From an uncultured Opitutaceae bacterium (GTDB taxonomy: Bacteria > Verrucomicrobiota > Verrucomicrobiia > Opitutales > Opitutaceae), in the NCBI GenBank assembly GCA_937128785.1, contig CAKZMS010000081.1, positions 1-5,639 of the forward strand: a DNA stretch of 5,639 bases. The letters run 5' to 3'. Both the position numbers and the translations under genes were made by a program. This document shows positions 1-5,639 of the stretch, one piece after another. Each line of letters starts with the position of its first letter. Position 1 is the stretch's first letter. The notes beneath the pieces were generated by a model that saw nothing but the letters and a program-made list of their open reading frames with translations, ran no database searches and was not told where the DNA came from.

Positions 1-2
1 CC

Positions 3-59
3 AACAGAAATCCCACGGCCAAGGACTACGGCAACAGCTACTGGCCCGATGACATCTAG
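3..59 (+). pseudogene. Upstream fragment of the same CRTAC1-like reading frame, ending in an in-frame TAG
   Basis: The 18 codons from position 3 read NRNPTAKDYGNSYWPDDI and end in TAG at 57-59. They are in the same frame as the ASPIC/UnbV coding sequence that resumes at 60 with no frame change. The composition (YGNSYWPDD) fits the propeller region of a CRTAC1-like protein, so this is read as part of one gene split by a nonsense codon. A single C-to-T change from CAG (Gln) would explain it, but several other one-base changes would too. The alternative is that this is the natural end of a different upstream gene; with only 18 codons visible that cannot be excluded. A sequencing error is also possible. 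Confidence 0.45.
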
Positions 60-650
60 CGCAGCCAGTCGGAAGCGAACCCGCTGAGGGAGGATTACTT
101 CGGGCTCAAAATCGACGAGAAGGAAGACCGCGGGATCTCGTGGAATGGGTTCGAACATAATTTTTTGATGATGCCCATGGCCGACGGTCAGGTGCGCAAT
201 GTATCGTTTCTCGCGGCTGTCGCCCTCGAGCACGACTGCCGCATGGTCGTGGCGGAGGACGTCAATCTCGATGGTCGGCTTGATCTGGTGGTGGACCACA
301 ACCCGCCGGATTGGGACGCCAACACCGATGGCAGTCACCTTTCCGTTTTCCTCAATAACATGCCGGCCGTGGGTAATTTCATTGGCTTGGCTTTCCAACG
401 CCGCCCCGGTGGCATCGAATTGAACGGCACCCGTATTTATGTGTCATGCGGTGGCCGGGAAACCGTCGGTTACATCGTCGATGGTGATTCTTTCGAGTCC
501 CAGCATTCGACCACCAAACATTTTGGTCTGGGTTCCGCCACCGAGGTTGAATCTGTCCGCATCGTGTGGCCTGACGGCCTCGAGCGCATCGTCACCAACC
601 CGGCGATCAATCGCTATCACCGGATCCCCGCCCCCGCGCGAGACCGCTGA
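60..650 (+). CDS. CRTAC1-like FG-GAP / ASPIC-UnbV protein, C-terminal part, interrupted upstream by a stop codon
   Basis: This is the C-terminal part of a probably secreted CRTAC1-like protein; the molecular role of the family in bacteria is not established. An FG-GAP Ca-binding loop (DVNLDGRLD) is encoded at 258-284. The ASPIC/UnbV domain follows at about 408-600, with the hallmark stretch GDSFESQHSTTKHFGLG and then the WPDG motif. The reading frame is open from 60, right after an in-frame TAG at 57-59. The translation from 60 (ANPLREDYFGLKIDEKEDRG, then ISWNGFEHN) looks like genuine family sequence, because related proteins have an SxSGxExN-type motif just before this FG-GAP unit. The TTG at 165 or ATGs at 168, 171 and 177 would therefore be internal codons. 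None has a Shine-Dalgarno sequence or signal peptide. The rest of the gene should lie left of the window. The stop TGA at 648-650 is three bases before the next gene, in the same frame. The family call is firm; whether the gene is functional is uncertain. Confidence 0.75.
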   Translation, partial: RSQSEANPLREDYFGLKIDEKEDRGISWNGFEHNFLMMPMADGQVRNVSFLAAVALEHDCRMVVAEDVNLDGRLDLVVDHNPPDWDANTDGSHLSVFLNNMPAVGNFIGLAFQRRPGGIELNGTRIYVSCGGRETVGYIVDGDSFESQHSTTKHFGLGSATEVESVRIVWPDGLERIVTNPAINRYHRIPAPARDR

Positions 651-656
651 TTGATG
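648..656 (+). promoter_or_regulatory. Tight stop-start junction TGA-TTG-ATG between the two CRTAC1-like genes
   Basis: The stop of the first gene (TGA 648-650), a possible TTG start (651-653) and the preferred ATG start (654-656) lie back to back in one frame. Only a weak purine stretch (GCGAGA, about 638-643) sits upstream, so reinitiation by ribosomes finishing the first gene is the likeliest way the second is translated. The signal peptide straight after the ATG shows that these are two proteins, not one. Confidence 0.5.
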
Positions 657-2885
657 CCTTCCCCCGGTCAGTTTCTTGGCATTGGGTTGTGCCTGTTGGC
701 CGGGTGGGGGGAGCTGTCAGCGCAACGAGACCCTAGCACGGCCGAGATGGCGGCGCTCCTGGCCCGCATCGACCGGGAGCATCGCGAGAACCCGCACGGC
801 TACCTCAACGATGAAATGGTCGCCCGCATCAAGCAGACGATTCGTCCGCAGATGGCGCTGCCCGAATGGTATTCGACTCACTATGCGCTCACCGAGAATC
901 TGATTCGCGCCAATCGCAACGAGGAGGCGGTGAGGGAGCTTGACGCCATGTTGGAGACCACGGGAGGACTGCCGCCGCAAGTCAGGCAGTCCGTCGAACC
1001 GGCTCTACAGCGCATGAAGGGTTTGGCCTGGTTGCGGCATGCCGAACAACGCAACTGCGTGCTGCACCATTCGGCGGATTCCTGTCTGTTTCCGATCGCG
1101 GGCCAAGGCATTCACCAGGAACCCGCCAGTTCCGGGCAGGCCCGCGAGGCGTTGCTGGCCGCCTTGGCGCAAAACCCGGAAGATGAGCGGGCCCGTTGGC
1201 TGCTCAATGTGACGGCCATGACGCTGGGGCAGTTTCCCGCGGGAGTGCCTGAGCCGTATCGCATTCCCGAGAGTCAGTTGGAGTCCGACTATGCCCTGCC
1301 TCGGTTCCAGGAAATCGCCCCCGCGGCGGGCGTGGATATCAATGCGCTTTCCGGGGGAGGGGCGATGGAGGATTTTGACGGGGACGGATGGCTCGATCTG
1401 ATCGTGTCGTCGTGGTCGTTACGTGACCAGGTGCGATTCCTGCACAATCGCGGAGATGGCACGTTTGAGGACCGATCGATCGCGGCGGGATTGGCAGGCA
1501 TTACCGGTGGTCTCAACCTCATCATTGCAGACTATGACAATGACGGTGACACCGACGTGTTGGTGTTGCGGGGAGCTTGGCTCGGGAACCACGGCCGCCA
1601 ACCCAACTCACTTCTGGCCAACAATGGTGATGGGACGTTTACCGATGTCACCCGGGCTGCGGGCCTCCTTTCCTTTCATCCCACGCAGACCGCGGTGTGG
1701 TGGGATTTCGACGGGGACGGCTGGCTGGACCTCTTTATTGGGAATGAGTCCACCGAGGATGCAGTGCACCCCTGTGAGCTCTACCGCAACCGGGGCGACG
1801 GCACGTTTGTCGAAATCGCCACCACCCTCGGCCTCGACTCGCAGGGCTGGGTCAAGGGCACGACCACCGGCGACTTCAACAACGATGGCCGGCCCGACCT
1901 TTATCTCTCCCTCCTCGATGGACCCAACCAACTCTGGGTCAATCAGGGGCCCGACGCAGCGGGTGATTGGCAATTTGCCGATGTCGCCGCTGCCGCAGGG
2001 GTCGATGAACCGTTTCGCTCGTTTCCCTGCTGGTTCTGGGATTTCGACAATGACGGTTGGGAGGACCTTTTTGTGGCTGGTTTTGGGGTGGAGGACGTGG
2101 GCGATGCCTACGCGGTGCTGACCGGCCGCCCGCACGAGATGGTCGGTCCGCGGCTCTACCGCAACAACCGCCGGGGCGGTTTCGATGACGTAAGCGAGAC
2201 GGCCGGACTCGAACAGTGCTGGTTGCCCATGGGCGCCAACTTCGGCGATCTCGATAATGATGGTTGGCTGGATTTTTATGCCGCCACGGGGGACACGCCC
2301 ATGGACATGACGCTGCCCAACAAAATGTATCGAAACGCGGGTGACGGTTATTTTCAGGATGTCACGACCGCCGGTGGTTTCGGGCATCTGCAGAAAGGCC
2401 ATGCCGTTGCGTTTGGAGATTTTGATCACGACGGGGATCAGGATGTGCACACGGTCATGGGCGGGGCTTTTTCCGGTGACCGCTACATGAACGCGCTTTT
2501 TCAAAACCCTGGATCAGACCACGCTTGGCTTAAGCTTCAGTTCGAGATGGGACCAGATCGACGCTCGGTGCTGGGCACGCGGGTGCGGGTTGACGTTGCC
2601 GGCCCCACGGGGACGCGGACAGTTTATCGGACGGTTTCATCCGGGGGGAGTTTTGGCTGCAATCCGTTGCGCCTCGAAATCGGATTGGGGGATGCGGACA
2701 AAATCTCCCGGGTGGCTGTGGCGTGGCCGGGGAAGGTCGAATTTGAGCCCATCAGTGGGGTCGCCCTGCGTGGTGCCTTCCGGGTTCGCCGGGGGGACCG
2801 GTCAGCGGAGACTCTTTTATTACCGCGGCTCGCTGCCGCCGACCCGAACCCTGCGGGGTCGAACCACTCTCATCACCAGCACTGA
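654..2885 (+). CDS. Secreted CRTAC1-like protein: seven FG-GAP/VCBS repeats plus ASPIC/UnbV domain
   Basis: A complete 743-residue protein, predicted to be exported. Residues 1 to about 24 form a signal peptide with hydrophobic core FLGIGLCLLAGWG and probable cleavage near LSA-Q. The n-region lacks a basic residue and no lipobox is seen. Residues 26-200 look helical, and include C135 and C144 around HH (CVLHHSADSC) and then ARWLLNVTAMTLGQFPAGVP, a stretch typical of this family. Seven units follow. Each has an aGl-type strand motif and an EF-hand-like loop DxDxDGxxD, starting at D240, D293, D351, D407, D463, D532 and D589, as expected for a seven-bladed Ca-binding propeller. The ASPIC/UnbV domain runs from about 623 to 725 (SSGGSFGCNPLRLEIGLG, then WPG). 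The tail is His-rich (SNHSHHQH). I prefer ATG 654 to the adjacent TTG 651; neither has a good ribosome binding site, so coupling to the preceding gene is likely. The function is unknown; an extracellular binding or scaffold role is inference. Confidence 0.9.
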   Translation: MPSPGQFLGIGLCLLAGWGELSAQRDPSTAEMAALLARIDREHRENPHGYLNDEMVARIKQTIRPQMALPEWYSTHYALTENLIRANRNEEAVRELDAMLETTGGLPPQVRQSVEPALQRMKGLAWLRHAEQRNCVLHHSADSCLFPIAGQGIHQEPASSGQAREALLAALAQNPEDERARWLLNVTAMTLGQFPAGVPEPYRIPESQLESDYALPRFQEIAPAAGVDINALSGGGAMEDFDGDGWLDLIVSSWSLRDQVRFLHNRGDGTFEDRSIAAGLAGITGGLNLIIADYDNDGDTDVLVLRGAWLGNHGRQPNSLLANNGDGTFTDVTRAAGLLSFHPTQTAVWWDFDGDGWLDLFIGNESTEDAVHPCELYRNRGDGTFVEIATTLGLDSQGWVKGTTTGDFNNDGRPDLYLSLLDGPNQLWVNQGPDAAGDWQFADVAAAAGVDEPFRSFPCWFWDFDNDGWEDLFVAGFGVEDVGDAYAVLTGRPHEMVGPRLYRNNRRGGFDDVSETAGLEQCWLPMGANFGDLDNDGWLDFYAATGDTPMDMTLPNKMYRNAGDGYFQDVTTAGGFGHLQKGHAVAFGDFDHDGDQDVHTVMGGAFSGDRYMNALFQNPGSDHAWLKLQFEMGPDRRSVLGTRVRVDVAGPTGTRTVYRTVSSGGSFGCNPLRLEIGLGDADKISRVAVAWPGKVEFEPISGVALRGAFRVRRGDRSAETLLLPRLAAADPNPAGSNHSHHQH
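1302..2517 (+). repeat. Seven tandem FG-GAP/VCBS protein repeats (beta-propeller blades)
   Basis: Seven coding repeats lie within the secreted protein. The Ca-loop codons begin at 1371, 1530, 1704, 1872, 2040, 2247 and 2418, giving spacings of 53, 58, 56, 56, 69 and 57 residues. Each unit begins with a strand of the type FxDVxxxAGL (for example FQEIAPAAGV, FTDVTRAAGLL, FDDVSETAGL). It then carries the loop, for example DFDGDGWLDL, DYDNDGDTDV, DFNNDGRPDL or DFDHDGDQDV. The sixth unit is longer than the others, with an insertion before its loop. The DNA of the repeats has diverged, so this is an old protein repeat rather than a recent tandem duplication. Confidence 0.85.
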
Positions 2886-2887
2886 TG
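2883..2887 (+). promoter_or_regulatory. TGATG stop-start overlap (translational coupling site)
   Basis: The TGA stop of the secreted propeller gene (2883-2885) shares its last base with the ATG start of the LacI-type regulator (2885-2887). No convincing ribosome binding site precedes this ATG, so terminating ribosomes probably restart here. Coupling is inferred from the overlap. Confidence 0.6.
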
Positions 2888-3997
2888 TCTGACGCTCTGC
2901 CCCCGACCATCAAAGACGTGGCCCAGCGGGCCGGCGTGCACTCCTCGACGGTGTCGCGGGCACTGGCCAACCATCCCGGGATTCCGGCGGGGACCAGAAA
3001 TCGCATCCGCACCCTGGCGGATGAAATGGGATATCGCATCAATCCGCTCACGGCTGCCCTGATGAAGTCGCGCCGTCGTCGCTCGGGCGGGTCTGGCGAG
3101 GTGGCGGTGGCGAATCTCGGGTTCCTGGTTCCCCAGCATCGCGTGCATGCTTGGCGGCCCCGTTCCTGGATATACGAGGTCTACCGCGGTGCCCGCGAAC
3201 AAGCTCACGACATGCGTTACGGCCTGGATGCTTATTGGGCCGAGGATGGCATCGCCAACCCCACGGCTTTTGAGCGCATGTTGCGTAACCGGGGGGTGCA
3301 AGGGCTGATCCTCGCCCCCGAGCATGAGGCGCCCATGCCCTTCGATTTGGATTGGGATAAGTTTGGGGTCATCTCCCTGCACTATGGGGCTTCGCAGATT
3401 ATCCCGCGTTTCAATCAACTGGTGAGTAATCACTTCCACTCGATGTTGGAGTTGTGCCGTCGATGCCGTGATTTTGGCTACCGCCGGGTGGGCTTGGTGT
3501 TGCGGGATCATCCCGATACCCACTTCGAATACGGGCGGTTGGTGCTGGGGGCGTTTCTCGCCGGCGTCGGTGAATCCTCTCAGTTGGCGAGCATTCCACC
3601 GCTTTCCCAAACCGAAATAGACGTTGATCAGATTGCCACCTGGGCGCGGCGCCATCGTGTCGACGCGATCATTCAAGCGGGCGGGGGATTTTCCCTTGAA
3701 TTCGATCCACCGGCGATGGTGCGGCAGCTCCGTCATAACGGGATACCCGCGGCCGCGGGGGTGGGTCTGGTGATCATGGGGCATCGGCCCGAGTTTAATC
3801 TCGCCACCATCGATGAACAGACCGACCGGCTCGGGGCCATGGCGGTGCGGATGCTGGTGGAATCGATCCAGCAAAATCAACGCGGGGTGCCCGCGCACCC
3901 GATTGTTCACCAGTTGGACGCAAGACTGTGCGACGGGGACTCCTTGCCGCGGCTTACCCGGAAAAAGAAAACGCCGTCCCGGTCCGGGACGGCGTAA
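2885..3997 (+). CDS. LacI-family transcriptional regulator
   Basis: A DNA-binding regulator of 370 residues, close to the usual LacI/GalR length of 330-380. Residues 8-31 form the LacI-type helix-turn-helix (TIKDVAQRAGVHSSTVSRAL), followed by helix 3 and the hinge region GYRINPLTAALMKSRRRR at 49-66. Residues about 73-350 match a periplasmic-binding-protein-like effector domain, with VANLGFLVP at its first strand, GVQGLILAP, FGYRRVGLVL and the late NLATIDEQTDRLGAMAVRML segment. These proteins usually bind a sugar or sugar derivative and repress, or less often activate, neighbouring genes; the ligand here is not readable. The ATG at 2885 overlaps the preceding stop by one base (TGATG), which implies coupled translation in one operon. 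No Shine-Dalgarno is apparent. The last eleven residues (KKKTPSRSGTA) are encoded by the minus-strand terminator of the facing gene, so the tail is probably not part of the fold. Confidence 0.92.
   Translation: MSDALPPTIKDVAQRAGVHSSTVSRALANHPGIPAGTRNRIRTLADEMGYRINPLTAALMKSRRRRSGGSGEVAVANLGFLVPQHRVHAWRPRSWIYEVYRGAREQAHDMRYGLDAYWAEDGIANPTAFERMLRNRGVQGLILAPEHEAPMPFDLDWDKFGVISLHYGASQIIPRFNQLVSNHFHSMLELCRRCRDFGYRRVGLVLRDHPDTHFEYGRLVLGAFLAGVGESSQLASIPPLSQTEIDVDQIATWARRHRVDAIIQAGGGFSLEFDPPAMVRQLRHNGIPAAAGVGLVIMGHRPEFNLATIDEQTDRLGAMAVRMLVESIQQNQRGVPAHPIVHQLDARLCDGDSLPRLTRKKKTPSRSGTA
3961..3995 (-). terminator. Intrinsic terminator of the greA-like gene, inside the 3' end of the lacI-type gene
   Basis: A perfect 11-bp GC-rich stem pairs 3971-3981 with 3985-3995, with a three-base loop (3982-3984). 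Read on the minus strand, it is followed by the T-rich tract TTTCTTTTTC (3970 down to 3961), the classic Rho-independent arrangement. It lies 28 bases past the greA-like stop. On the plus strand the stem is flanked by A runs and followed by AAAAAG, so it should not terminate plus-strand transcripts. The stem is wholly within the lacI-type coding sequence, and its last base is the T of that gene's TAA stop. Confidence 0.88.
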
Positions 3998-4017
3998 AAA
4001 GTGCGGAGCGTGATCGG

Positions 4018-4038
4018 GGTGGTCAGCTGCTGACCACC
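4018..4038. repeat. 21-base perfect palindrome over the greA-like stop codon
   Basis: Positions 4018-4027 (GGTGGTCAGC) are exactly complementary to 4029-4038 (GCTGACCACC) around one central base at 4028. It covers the last codons (VVSS) and TGA stop of the minus-strand gene. In RNA it could form a stem of about 8 bp with a small loop on either strand. Neither side has a T-tract, so it is not an intrinsic terminator by itself. It could protect the 3' end, pause polymerase, or be a protein site. It may also be chance from the paired Val-Val and Ser-Ser codons. Confidence 0.55.
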
Positions 4039-5639
4039 GGCGGCACCTTGTCGAGGGCCGTGATCTCGTAATCCTCTTCGGAGGAGCCGATCTTCACTTT
4101 CACTTGATCACCGACACCCTTGCCGAGCAGGGCTTGGCCGAGGGGGGTCTTGTAAGCGATGATGAAGTTGTCGGGATCGCTGTCCCAGGCGCCGAGGACC
4201 TTGTAGGTCGGGGTCTGGCCGCTGCCGAGGTTCTTGAGGGAAACGATGCTGCCCACACCGACTTGGTGCGTGGTGGTTTCGCTGAAGTCGGTGATGCGGG
4301 CGCTGCCGAGTTCTTTCTCGAGCTGGGACTTCTGCGCCATGAGCACGGACTGATCCTGCTTCGCCATCTTGTATTCGGAGTTCTCCTTGAGGTCGCCGTG
4401 TTCGCGCGCGGCGGCGATGGACTTGGAGTTTTCCGGAATCTTCTTGGTGACGATCTCGTCGTATTCGGCGCGGCGGCGTTCGTAGCTTTCGCGGGAAACG
4501 AGCAGGGCCTCTTCCTTGCTCTCGGCATCGCCGGCCACGAGGGACTGGATGCTCGGGAAGATCTTGATGAAGCGGGCCAACAGGGACTTCTTGGTGAGGT
4601 CCTCAAAGCCCTGGTTGAGCATCAGGGTGTTCGCGAGGTCGCGGGCATTTTCGGGATCAGCCGTGGAGAGCAAGTCGGCGATCAGGTCGGTGTCCTCACT
4701 CAGGATATCGGCCAGGGGAATGCGGCGGGCGGAGGAGGCCTGCAGCGCCTCGTAATCGATGGCGAAGAAGATGGCGCTCAGCAGACGCGGGGTGATGAGG
4801 TCGTGGAGCAGCTTGGCGAATTTCTTCGAGTGACGGTTCTTTACGATCCAGAGGAGGACCGGAGCACGGAGGTGTTGCTCGACCTGCCAGCGCTTGAACG
4901 TCTCGGCGAGATCGTCGGCGTAACCGTTTTCGACGAGGAAGTTGATGCACTCGGTGGTGAACTTGCCTTGGGAAGACTTGAGCAGGTTGAACACCGCGTC
5001 GCGGCATTCGATCGGGTGCGTTTCCTTGATGAGGTTTAGGAACCGGGACTGGAAGCCAACCGGAATGGACTCGGCGATTTCCGGCAGGTCGCGCGGATCT
5101 TCGATGATCTCTCCCTGGGTCGGGGCGAGGGTGGAGACATCGACGGCGGCGAGTTTGGCGAGATCGTCACGCACGGCGGCTCCGTAGAGGCGCTCGGCTT
5201 GGGTGAGCTGATTGGATTCGCGCACGCCTTCGGTGACCACGTGCAGGACTTTCACCAGATCGTCGTGGTTCTCGTCCTTTTCGGCGGCGGCCGTCAATTT
5301 CTCGGCGATGGCGATGCGGCGGCGGGCGGAGCGGGTGCCGTCGAAAGCCTCGAGCAGCTCGTCTTTGGCCGAAACCGGGGTTTCGCGGAGGACATAGCAT
5401 TCGGTCTTCTTGGCCGGGACGGCGACGCGGGGATCTTTGGCGACCACCTTCTTGGCGGCGGTCCACCACTTCTTGAATTTCGTTTCTCCCACCACCTGAG
5501 TGAGCGTGATCTCCATATCGATCGCGCTGGTCATGTGATTGGGGTAGGACTTGAGGGTCTCGACCACGAGCTGGGCCTGATCCTTCTCGACCATATCCTT
5601 GATCGCCTCGGCTTCGGTCTCCTTGCGGGCCAGGATGTG
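4023..5639 (-). CDS. greA: GreA-like transcript cleavage/elongation factor with long N-terminal extension (5' end beyond window)
   Basis: The C-terminal ~155 residues are a full GreA/GreB factor, which enters the RNA polymerase secondary channel and stimulates cleavage of backtracked RNA. Numbering from the Met codon at 5594, the coiled coil spans about 368-435. Its tip AREHGDLKENSEY keeps the two acidic residues (D401, E404) equivalent to E. coli GreA D41 and E44. An FKBP-like domain follows (about 444-515), with VGVGSIVSL and TPLGQALLGKGVGD. Ahead of it lie more than 380 mostly helical residues, starting with a tryptophan-rich motif FKKWWTAAKK (40-49) and a PAKK element. E. coli GreA has only 158 residues. 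Chlamydial GreA is a comparable fusion of about 700 residues annotated with an unknown N-terminal domain. The Met at 5594 is not the start: the frame stays open to the edge (HILARKETEAEAIKD), so 538 residues are visible and more are missing. The stop at 4023-4025 is followed by the terminator. The symbol refers to the C-terminal domain. Confidence 0.9.
   Translation of the reverse strand, partial: HILARKETEAEAIKDMVEKDQAQLVVETLKSYPNHMTSAIDMEITLTQVVGETKFKKWWTAAKKVVAKDPRVAVPAKKTECYVLRETPVSAKDELLEAFDGTRSARRRIAIAEKLTAAAEKDENHDDLVKVLHVVTEGVRESNQLTQAERLYGAAVRDDLAKLAAVDVSTLAPTQGEIIEDPRDLPEIAESIPVGFQSRFLNLIKETHPIECRDAVFNLLKSSQGKFTTECINFLVENGYADDLAETFKRWQVEQHLRAPVLLWIVKNRHSKKFAKLLHDLITPRLLSAIFFAIDYEALQASSARRIPLADILSEDTDLIADLLSTADPENARDLANTLMLNQGFEDLTKKSLLARFIKIFPSIQSLVAGDAESKEEALLVSRESYERRRAEYDEIVTKKIPENSKSIAAAREHGDLKENSEYKMAKQDQSVLMAQKSQLEKELGSARITDFSETTTHQVGVGSIVSLKNLGSGQTPTYKVLGAWDSDPDNFIIAYKTPLGQALLGKGVGDQVKVKIGSSEEDYEITALDKVPPVVSS

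Noticed and set aside
165..173. TTG-ATG-ATG at 165-173 as the true start of the first gene
   Set aside because: Family-like coding sequence continues upstream to 60, there is no ribosome binding site, and a start here would give a cytoplasmic fragment with half a propeller unit. It remains possible as a reinitiation site after the TAG.
1423..2121. Plus-strand open frame of 232 codons in another frame of the propeller gene
   Set aside because: Its product is a Ser/Pro/Thr/Arg-rich shift of the repeat codons, and it lies wholly inside the real gene.
1608..2504. Minus-strand open frame of 298 codons opposite the FG-GAP repeats
   Set aside because: Its recurring IVIEI and VPVEIP elements are the complement of the repeated Ca-loop codons, so it mirrors the propeller rather than being a gene.
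2873..3910. Minus-strand open frame of 345 codons opposite the lacI-type gene
   Set aside because: The plus strand has an unmistakable LacI helix-turn-helix and ligand domain. The reverse frame is rich in His, Pro and Arg, shows no domain, and would overlap almost the whole regulator.
3971..3995. The 3971-3995 inverted repeat as a LacI-type operator or attachment site
   Set aside because: Its GC-rich stem with tiny loop and one-sided T-tract is better explained as an intrinsic terminator; there is no matching copy elsewhere in the window.
4104..5039. Long plus-strand open frame antisense to the greA-like gene (311 codons)
   Set aside because: It is the complement of a well-supported GreA coding region. 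The product is a low-complexity run of Gly, Leu, Val and Glu with no domain, as expected from a GC-rich opposite strand.
5592..5594. ATG at 5594 (minus strand) as the start of the greA-like gene
   Set aside because: The frame is open to the window edge with plausible helical sequence, and comparable PVC fusions are longer, so the start lies outside the window.
1..5639. CRISPR arrays, tRNA or rRNA genes, insertion sequences, defence or phage genes
   Set aside because: I saw no direct-repeat arrays, tRNA-like cloverleaf sequence, transposase motifs or terminal inverted repeats on either strand; the window is filled by the genes listed.

Overview
The window looks like chromosomal DNA from a GC-rich member of the PVC group, most probably Verrucomicrobiota (Opitutaceae-like). 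Three things point there: a GreA-type elongation factor carrying a very long N-terminal extension, an architecture I know from Chlamydiae and Verrucomicrobiota; a LacI-family regulator with the style of hinge and ligand domain common in Opitutales; and tandem secreted CRTAC1-like FG-GAP/ASPIC-UnbV proteins, which are frequent in Verrucomicrobiota and Planctomycetota. No marker gene here fixes the taxonomy, so this is an inference from protein style.

Layout. Positions 1-3997 form a tight plus-strand cluster of three reading units. First is the C-terminal part of a CRTAC1-like protein (open 60-650). Its reading frame is cut by an in-frame TAG at 57-59, although recognisable coding sequence continues on both sides, so it may be a fresh pseudogene or a sequence error. 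Three bases after its stop, and in the same frame, starts a complete secreted protein (654-2885): signal peptide, helical N-terminal region, seven FG-GAP/VCBS repeats that should fold as a seven-bladed Ca-binding beta-propeller, and a C-terminal ASPIC/UnbV domain. Its stop overlaps the start of a LacI-family regulator (2885-3997) by one base (TGATG). The spacing suggests one transcript with coupled translation, and a regulator that may control the secreted proteins or a nearby uptake locus.

Facing this cluster on the minus strand, and running off the right edge, is a GreA-like transcript cleavage factor (4023 to beyond 5639) with an N-terminal extension of more than 380 residues. The two units converge with only 25 bases between their stop codons. 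The only clear intrinsic terminator is a perfect 11-bp stem at 3971-3995 with a T-rich tract on the minus strand. It serves greA but lies inside the last codons of the lacI gene, so it also encodes that regulator's basic C-terminal tail. A second, 21-base palindrome covers the greA stop codon. No intrinsic terminator is visible for the plus-strand cluster.

There are no tRNA, rRNA, CRISPR or insertion-sequence signals, and no gene-free stretch longer than 300 bases. The main points worth a second look are the interrupted first gene, the terminator embedded in coding sequence, the uncharacterised GreA extension, and the translationally coupled propeller-regulator cluster.
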